Shown piece by piece: positions 56,773 to 64,000 of a DNA stretch of 64,000 nt; position 1 is the first letter of the stretch; each line of letters opens with the position of its first letter. The notes beneath the pieces were generated by a model. It searched no databases. It saw only the letters and a list, made by a program, of their open reading frames with translations, and was not told where the DNA came from. Location of the stretch: the NCBI GenBank assembly GCA_022385755.1, contig MU278348.1:128708-192707 (forward strand), written 5' to 3'. This stretch comes from Trametopsis cervina. Taxonomy: Eukaryota; Basidiomycota; Agaricomycetes; Polyporales; Irpicaceae. Made by a program: the position numbers and the translations under genes.

Positions 56773-58029
56773 AGAATGACGACGGTCCGCCCGGCAGAAG
56801 GCCTACGAGTTGGGAAGCAGCGTGTTCCTTCGGATAAACTTGTCTTGGAGAGGCCTGTAATGGAGGGGATCAAGCTGGATAGAGCCGTGTCATTGGAGCG
56901 GTATGTGCATGCGCAGCATGTGAAGTTCGCCACCCAGCGAAGCGTCAAGCGGTCTTCATCCTCGTCGTCTTCGCCTTCCACAACCCAATCATCCTTCACG
57001 CCTCCAGAGGTCACCGTTCCACCCGAATCGACCACAGCTTCCCCGGACGCTGTATCTTCTACGCAGTCTTTCCTTGGCAGTTCAGACTCTCACAGACTCA
57101 GTCCGCGGGGGCGAAAGCTCAAGCTATTCCGGAAGTCTTCTGAGAGGTCTCAGTCCAGGGGAGACACAACCTCTCCAGAACGTTTCGCCCCTCATGGTAC
57201 GAATGCATGTTTGCTCCGCGCGTGCAGCATTAATATGATATTCGATAGGGAGGCCACGCGTAGTCAAAGCGGCTTCAACCTCTCACCTCTCTCATTGCAG
57301 ACCACAAACACCCAAAGCGGCACCACGAAGGACGGATCCGTATCAAGCACCCTACTTCTTCCCTACTCCTCTCTCACCTGATGCAGTAGGCTACGTCGAG
57401 AGAGTGAGAATGGATCGAGGCAGTTCCAGTCCCGATCACGTACCCTTGCCGCTACCAGTCATAGGGCAGCTACCAGAGGCAATACACGCACCGGCTACAG
57501 TGACTGCTGTTGCAGTGGCTGCGTTAGACAAGTCCTCCGAGAACATCGGCGCCCCGGACATGAACATCTCTTCGCTGGAAACAGGGGTGGATGAGGAAGG
57601 CCGGAAGATACCCCGGCGTCCTACTCTTTTGCCGTTGTCAAGCGAAGGTGTGCCTAGAGGTAGACCGGTGTCGTGGGGCGCAGAGATGCTACGGAACTCC
57701 GGGGCTTCTTCCGATAGTCCTACAACCCCTTCGCGCAAGAGGTTTTGGAGGTATGTACTGCGCCAGTATGAAGAGCGAGCAAACTGGACTGACACATATT
57801 AAGGAAATCGGCTGGTAAAGGCCCCCTTACACCTCTTGTCCCGCTGGAGTCGACAGTCGGCTCCGAGAATACTCTTCAGGCACCTTCCCATTCGCCAGCT
57901 TCTGAGCTCAGAAGAAAGCGTACATGGTTCAAACGCCGCCACACGGCGTCCGTCTCGGATATTCCATCTGTCGGAACGTTCGCAGAGGTGCATGATATCT
58001 CGGGGACAGATATTATTATACAATCTTGA
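56773..58029 (+). CDS. Serine/proline-rich protein of unknown function (5' end and intron 1 tentative)
   Basis: Model join(56773..57196,57318..57750,57804..58029), 360 aa. Intron 2 (AG|gtatgt...attaag|G) is solid and links SRKRFWR to KSAGKGPLTPLVPLES in phase. Intron 1 is uncertain. The strongest acceptor (ctcattgcag, ending 57300) gives the wrong phase for the long downstream frame, while the weaker one at 57317 (acccaaag) fits. The protein is disordered in character: a poly-Ser run (SSSSSSSSP), SP/TP motifs, basic patches (RGRKLKLFRKSSERSQSR; RRKRTWFKRRHT) and the end SGTDIIIQS. No domain is seen. Many SP sites next to basic patches suggest a kinase-regulated cytoskeletal or signalling protein, which is only a guess. 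The true start may lie in an upstream exon. Confidence 0.5.
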
Positions 58030-58597
58030 GCATGGTTCAATCGCTGAGTAATGTCATAACTATAATTTATCCATACGTTACGTGCCTCAGAACCGAAGGT
58101 GCTGTCCTAGTTTATCTATTTTACAGTCATCATATTCTACCACGTTCCTTAGCTCATTGCTGTCTATTGTCCTCCATCTCATCACTACCCGTAGATTGCT
58201 TTATCAGCTAGAAGTTGCTGTGTTTAGCACATACTTGTCGCATACTGTACAACATCGTATAACATGACCGTGAGCAATATATCGAATAACGCAGCCCTCT
58301 CTCAGAAACCACTTGCTGTGTACTACGACGGTACGGGCTCAGGATGTCCTGGAACGTGTTCAGCACGAAGATCTGTTTATTGCGCGCTCCGCTGAGCTGC
58401 AATTCGGATCTGCCAACCTTGTTGTACACGAGAACATCGATTCAGATATATGTATGACTCGATGGACACGGGTCCACGAAGCGAATTAGAGCGTCTTTAC
58501 TATAACGTCTGCGAAATGCAAGCAGTGAGTCATCTGGAAGGTTGTTCGCCGCCAGTCGTCCCAGTCAAAATCTTGCTTCGGACCACGAAGAACACCT
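58030..58597. other. Intergenic region, promoter of PhzF-like gene 2
   Basis: No gene is seen in 568 bp. The stretch 58000-58270 is AT-rich and ends about 330 bp before the PhzF-like start. Confidence 0.5.
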
Positions 58598-59540
58598 ATG
58601 TCTCTCACATTCTATATCGTCAATGCGTTCACCACCGACTCCTTCAGAGGTAACCCTGCTGCGGTCGTCTTCATCGATGATCTGCAGGACACGGCTCTCA
58701 TGCAGAACATTGCCAAGAACCTCAACCAGCCGATGACTGCGTTCTTGCGCAGGGACGCAGCAGATGCTCAATCTGCGGACGAACCTCAGACGGCGACATT
58801 TGACGTTCGCTGGTTCACCGCACAGACGGAGGCTCCGCTGTGTGGACACGCCACCATCGCGTCCTCAGGCCTCATGTTCTCCGTCCCCGGGCTGATTCCG
58901 CCGACGGTGCAGAGCATTGTGTACCGCACGAAGTCGGGGCTTGTCCTGACAACGAAGAAGGCCGGCGAATGGATCGAACTCTCGATGGTCGCTGCGCAGA
59001 TACACGAGTTCTCAGCAGAGAAGACAGCGCAGTATTCGACAATCGTCAGCAAGGCCCTGGGGAAAGAAGTTCACGTGAAATTTGCTGGCGAGGGCCTGGG
59101 CCCGTTTGCTATATATGCATATGCGGAGATTGACGTCGAAGATGACCTGGCAGGATGTGTACCTAAACCGCTGCATTTTGTAAGCACAAATGTGGTTTAT
59201 TGCACTTACCATGTAACGGTGCTTATTATGCGAGTATCAGCTGGAGTCCGACCACATCGTCAACGTCATCACGTCTTCCTCGCCTGACCCGCACGTGTCG
59301 TTCCTCTCGAGGATGTTCGCGCCGGAAGCTGGTGTACCAGAAGACCATGTATGCGGTTCCGCGCACTGTCTGCTCACTCCGTATTGGGCTGGAAAGCTGG
59401 AGAAGGGCGGAGTCGAGATGTCTGCCAAACAAGTCAGTACAAGGGGTGGCGATATCAGGGCGGCTTGGCGCGAGGCGGAGGGCCATATCACGCTCTCCGG
59501 ACAGATTAAAATCACCACCAAGGGGGACTTGCTTTTGTAG
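58598..59540 (+). CDS. PhzF-like protein 2
   Basis: Model join(58598..59179,59241..59540), 293 aa. It is a paralogue of the gene at 46.2 kb, with the intron at the same position and phase and a similar length. It has VNAFTTDSFRGNPAAVVF, FDVRWFTAQTEAPLCGHATIASSG and HVCGSAHCLLTPYW. The catalytic-Glu segment again lacks Glu: NQPMTAF, with Met at the place of Glu. Since both copies changed it, the loss probably predates their duplication. The two genes face opposite directions and are 11.5 kb apart. Cytosolic; substrate unknown. Confidence 0.85.
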
Positions 59541-60709
59541 TGAGTCTATCGTAAGAGGCTGCTCATCCACAATAGTTTGTGGCACAGTCCAGATAGAATA
59601 GGATAATACGTCGTCCAGGCTTGTGAGTGTAGGGTAACCATGCATCTATCTCTGCCTCGCAATTGCTAAATCAAATGTGCATGGAGAGGATTGCGCCAGG
59701 CCTAGATATTCCTTCCCTCGTAGAATGTATAGAAAGGGGTTGCCTTTCGCTCGGATTATAGCAAGCGAAGTCTTCATAGCGGAGTGCGCGCGGGTAGTTT
59801 TGTTCAGCATATGTAGAGCGTGTCTTGATCTCGTCAGCGACATCTAACACGACCACCGCATTTTTCAACGTCCCTGCGGTTCATACCCGTTCAGCGCGGC
59901 ACTCGTGAATCCGCAATGGCCCAACCTGTAATGTTTTGGTAAAAGGAAAAACACAGACGTGCTGAGGCTGGTGAACGTGGAAGGGGGGAGGGAGAAGAGG
60001 GGCTATATGTGCCACGTGAATATAAAGAACTCTTTCGAGGTTCGTATCGTGCTCGAATCCGCTGTTATACATGTACTTGTCTTATGTGTTCGTCTGGCGC
60101 AGTGCGTGAGATGCCCTGTACGGCTTGGATTCCGGAATATCGTGAATTCGTGGCTGTGAAGAATTCCCATAACCACCCTGCTTTCTTCGCGTGTTTCTCC
60201 CCAATCTCGACTTCCTGACCTCGGCATACATCTCAAATACCACCCTCTGCTGCGTTCTGTTGAAGGCCTTCCCTAAGTACACAGGGCTACGGAAAGCAGA
60301 CAGGCGGTCAGAGCTACATATGCCCAGGAGTAACAAGACAGCAACTGGAGGGGCCCATGGCAGACGCTCGCATCTGAATGCACTGTTTACAAGTATCATA
60401 TGTGCGTTTCGTTATCTGTGTGCAGAATACTTACGTGACTTTGCATTTAGAACCCTGAGCTCTGGCAGCCGCTGCACTCGTGCCCGGCGGTCGGGCACAG
60501 TTCAGCTATACACTGATATGAGTCTGGGATTGGCCGGGCTCTTGTTTCGCTCTGTTCAATGGCATCCACCTCTTCCTCTGGACTAGACCTTTGGTTCTTG
60601 TTGAGACAGACAGAACTCGTCCGACGTGGGGTTTGTCCATTGATACGGTACGCACCGTCCCTCCCGTCACATCTCATGTGCTCATCCATCATCCATTAGC
60701 GATTGTATC
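59541..60709. other. Intergenic region with one Cys/His-bearing fragment
   Basis: The plus-strand frame at 60009-60218 holds CYTCTC and ends VAVKNSHNHPAF, a cysteine pair followed by a His-x-His of the kind found in WRKY/FLYWCH-like zinc fingers. It has no convincing partner exons and is treated as a possible gene relic. A minus-strand donor gtaagt near 60435 also hints at lost structure. No complete gene is supported. Confidence 0.3.
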
Positions 60710-63700
60710 ATGACTGCTGGCACCGTAGATGCCAGGGCCTTGCTGCGAGCCATCCGTCCTACCGATTGTATGTACCAGGATGACGCCGCGAAATGCTCAG
60801 CGAGTATTGATCACAATCGCGCTGTAGTTCTGATGCTTTGCGATCGCGGCAAATATACCCTTACGGCTCCTGACTTCCGCCTGCCGCTGGATGTGACGAT
60901 GGAATACTATGTAGGCTTATTGAAGATAGAGCAAGACAAGGGCGAAATCTGGCGCGTTCTTGGTATGTAATATCTCCAGATTGAATAAGACATTGAGCTG
61001 ACAATGGCGCAGGGGACTGTTACCTGATGCAAGATGATATCCCGAAAGCACATGATGCTTATATTCGCGCGATGTGCCTTCTGCCAAACCCAACCGTACG
61101 TCTCATCATCCACAATTCAGAGGAGAAGTCTTCAATTGCTGCGACTTAACTTCAGACACATTGGAAGCTATGGTATGGTGTTGGGATCATGTATGAACAC
61201 TATGGCTACCTCGACTACGCTGAAGCAGTCTTCTCTCGTGCTTTCTCTTCTGATGAACATCGCTGTAAGACTTCTTAAATGTACTCTTGATGGTGCGGTG
61301 ACTAATATCGACTAAATGTCGAAGTTCATCCAGAGTACCAAACACTAAATGAGACTCTTTATCGACTGGGAATCCTATACATGCAGCGTCACAAGCATGA
61401 TCAAAGCCTTTCGTGTTTTGAGCTCATAATACGTTACCGACCTCACCCGCTTACATATGCTGACGTTGGGTTTCGGATTGGCGAGGTACATCAGCGGAAG
61501 GGTAATGTGAGCTATCTCTACTCCACGTCTAATAAGCTGTCGCCGCTGACAAGCTCCACAGTATTCGCAGGCTCTGGAGGCATATGAGCATGTCCTCAAA
61601 CGGAATCCAAGACATCCTGGGGCCCTTCAGCAGATTGGATGGCTTTACCAACAAAGAGATGGAGATCACAACAACGACCTCAAGCTTGCTATACACTACC
61701 TACGGCTTGCTGTTGACACAGGTGAGTCTTTTTTTATCTCATTGCAATTGCGAAGGGTGCTCTAACAGTCAACGCAGATATACCCGATGTTCAAAGCTGG
61801 TACTTCCTTGGTAGCGCGTATGTACGTGCCCACGATTACGAAAGGGCAGATGAGGCATATAATGAAGCTATCCGCTGCGATCCCGACAATTTCAGAATTT
61901 GGCAAGCCCTTGGGGAACTATACGTAGATACCCTCCGATACACTAATGCTATCGACATGTACCGCCGAGCGATTCAAATAGAGCCGCGCATGAGCGAACT
62001 CTGGTTGAACCTTGGCTCCTTATACGCTGCCACTGGCCACACCTCGGAGGCAATTGAGGCATATGAAAAGGCGACGCGATTGAATCCGCAGGATATCAAC
62101 GTGACACTGAAGCTGGGAATGTTGAAGTCGGCACGGAGCTCAGGCGAAAGACCAACACCTGAAATACGAAAAATGGACCGAATGCCGCCATGGACCGAAT
62201 CTACTCCGCATCAGCCTACAAATCTCCCTGGTCCGCCCTTTCGATCATGGACATCCGTGAACACACAGCGCCCGATTGAATCAATGGCGGCTGCATGGGG
62301 AAGTCTACCGAGAGTGTGGCACAAGGACGAAAGCATAGGTTAGCATGCAATACACCTTTTTTTACCGGTGCCGGTAATTGCTGCTGATAATGGCAATTCA
62401 AATTTCGTGACAGTTTGGGGAAAATACGAGGGCAGGCGTGCAACTGCTGCAGATATCCCAGTGGAGCTGTTCGAAGCGATCATACACAACACGCTCAAGC
62501 AATTCACGGGAAAACGAGAGGATTCGAAGGAACATATTCAAACCCTGCGCACGTTCTCTCTGGTTGCGCTCTCGTGGGCGAGGTTTGCTCGGCCACTCAT
62601 GTGGCGTGTGGCCTTGAGCGTGCGACTACAGACATCGGAGCGGGCAAAGACATTTCGACGCATCTCTTTGACGGGCAGCAGCAGGATGCCGCGCGTGATC
62701 GACATGGTTGAGGCGATTGTCAACATTCAATCTTATGAAAATGAGCCGTGGCTCCATCTCCTCTTCGACATTGGCCCCATAATAGCAGGGAAGCGCACGT
62801 ATCTCGAGCTGCGCGGCCCTGTCCCCAGCGCAGTATCTCGTCGAACGTCGCCGAGCAGTCTGCTCTGGGGCTCCCCATACAACAGCGTCCAGGCCCGCTA
62901 CATTCTCCGTCACATAAATGACGTTTTGCTTGAGGATATCCATTTTTCTCGCCTCTCGCAGCTCGTTCAACTTATGCGTCACTTTTCCTATGCCCAGTCT
63001 TTTCGGTTTGTCAATGTGACATGGGATGAAACCGACGCACCGATACCTCGAGCTGTGACTGGCAAGCGTCGCGCAAGACTGGGATACATTTACGCCTCAA
63101 GGTGTACGGACAATCCGTACGCCGTGATGGTGGCCCATGCTGTTGACCCGCAGGTCGCTCTGCAGAACGCCTCTCCCATGGAAAGCAAGCAGATCGCAAA
63201 CTTCCTGCAAAAGATGAACGGGGGAAATACCATGAGTGTTGGGGTCAAACTTGGTTCGTCGGCTGTAAATCTCATGCCGCTGTATTAATATCCTTTAGAT
63301 CCTACACAGTTATTTTTAACGGAAGAGTTTTATTCTGAGGATCGGCGCAAGGTTGCCGCAGTAGAGATCACATGCAGTTTATATGCTCCACGAACAGCAT
63401 ATCGCGTCACCGGTATTCTTGTGTGCTTCCTGGGATCCCCGGAGACAACGTCCGACGTACTGCTCAGCCTGATCGAATTGGCCGATTCCCTTCCATCCCT
63501 CCGTGCCCTCGCTGTCGTCTTCCAGGTCACGCAGGATCATCTTGCATCTTCACAAAAACATGAACATTTCATTCCACTGCAACGTCTCCGGGACGGCGTT
63601 GCAGCTCGCGTCGTTTGCCAGCTTCCACGAGAGAATAGCAGCAAATCTCCAGAATACACTGGCCTAAATCCGCGGACAGGTAATTTGCGCACGTGCTATT

Positions 63701-63774
63701 TGTAAGTTGTGTTGACATCTCACGATGTGACTGTAGGGGAGACATGGAGTGGGTTTCTATATATCTGTATGTAG
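60710..63774 (+). CDS. TPR (Cyc8/Ssn6-like) / F-box-like fusion protein
   Basis: A nine-exon model, 865 aa: join(60710..60962,61013..61095,61156..61264,61325..61506,61571..61721,61778..62338,62414..63253,63299..63679,63737..63774), every junction in phase. Residues about 70-400 are TPR repeats of the Cyc8/Ssn6 corepressor: GEIWRVLGDCYLMQDDIPKA, LWYGVGIMYEHYGYLDYAE, LYRLGILYMQR, HPLTYADVGFRIGEVHQRKG, VQSWYFLGSAYV, LWLNLGSLYAATG. The first two or three Cyc8 repeats are replaced by an unrelated 70-residue start. After a Pro-rich linker the F-box-like family follows: ADIPVELFEAIIHNTLKQF (around 460), TLRTFSLVALSWARF, and a body with SFRFVNVTWDETDA. Its later exons correspond to those of members 1 and 2. 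The F-box part has no ATG of its own before its core, and intron 6 (75 nt, gttagc...gtgacag, ctgat branch) removes the apparent TPR stop. Confidence 0.7.
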
Positions 63775-64000
63775 TGCGAAAGCTGATCTACAAGTCTTGC
63801 AGAATCGAACGTGCTGCAAGACAATTCTGCCCAGCCATGGTGGGTGCGGGGGAGCTACCGAATGGTTATTCCATCTTTGCTTGGCGACTATTGAGACTGC
63901 GACGTTATTTCGCTGCGATGAGGATTTGACGTGGATCCTGCGCAGAACTGTATGCAGTTACCAGTTACTATTGTTTTCTTACGCCGAAGACTTCGCTCTG
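63775..64000. other. Downstream flank, no gene seen
   Basis: The remaining 226 bp hold only short frames; the window ends here. Confidence 0.5.

Noticed and set aside
62368..63288. F-box-like frame as an independent gene
   Set aside because: The frame begins with GTG and has no ATG before the core domain; the spliced fusion explains it better.
1..64000. CRISPR arrays, bacterial operons or prophage
   Set aside because: Intron-rich eukaryotic genes throughout; no regular spacer-repeat arrays and no bacterial-type gene blocks.

Overview
The window is nuclear DNA of a filamentous basidiomycete, most likely an Agaricomycete of the wood-decay type. The evidence is the dense short introns (about 43-120 nt, GT-AG with CTRAY-like branch points), the fungal-specific gene set (SHO1, ISC1, an HST3/HST4 sirtuin, an etherase-like GSTFuA), and lineage-specific families in tandem or scattered copies. 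Placement within Polyporales is inference. All exon models below were built by hand from splice signals and reading phase; no transcript evidence was available.

Region by region. (1) 1.6-5.7 kb: three tandem paralogues of a two-repeat EthD-like (dimeric alpha/beta barrel) protein. Two of them hide a conserved 3' intron that extends the protein by six to eight residues. (2) 5.8-8.5 kb: ISC1-type inositol phosphosphingolipid phospholipase C and a SAM-dependent methyltransferase, both on the minus strand. (3) 8.7-17.9 kb: a block made by segmental duplication. It holds four four-exon paralogues of an unrecognised family (A, B, C, D; pairs A/C and B/D are about 4.0 kb apart), interleaved with decayed copies of the 3' end of an RNase T2 gene. 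The intact RNase T2 gene follows at 17.9-19.1 kb. (4) 19.6-22.5 kb: an Hst3/Hst4-type sirtuin preceded by a decayed copy of its own 3' part. (5) 22.9-25.5 kb: a five-unit degenerate tandem repeat and the first of four F-box-like family members. (6) 25.7-29.0 kb: a small unrecognised gene and the meiotic recombinase DMC1 in 18 exons, including a 9-nt microexon and a probable GC-AG intron. (7) 30.9-40.2 kb: a GSTFuA, an unrecognised small gene, F-box-like member 2, a six-exon C2-domain/multi-pass membrane protein, and a truncated F-box-like pseudogene. (8) 40.6-49.2 kb: carboxypeptidase Y-like serine carboxypeptidase, zinc-type alcohol dehydrogenase, a degenerate kinase-like protein, a PhzF-like protein and an F-box/leucine-rich protein. 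(9) 49.4-58.0 kb: housekeeping genes WBP11, the RNF10/Mag2 RING protein, SHO1, and a serine-rich protein. (10) 58.6-63.8 kb: a second PhzF-like protein and a chimeric gene in which a Cyc8/Ssn6-type TPR region is spliced in frame onto an F-box-like domain of the same family as members 1-3.

How the parts relate. The conserved genes (ISC1, RNase T2, HST, DMC1, WBP11, RNF10, SHO1, CPY) are single copy and form no operon-like unit. The accessory layer looks as if it was made by local duplication and 3'-end copying. RNase T2 3' remnants flank the four-gene array, the sirtuin 3' end is copied, and F-box-like members recur as intact, truncated and fused forms. The two most promising novelties are the four-gene array (initiator exon consisting of ATG alone, iterated promoter motif, conserved 5'UTR intron) and the TPR-F-box fusion.
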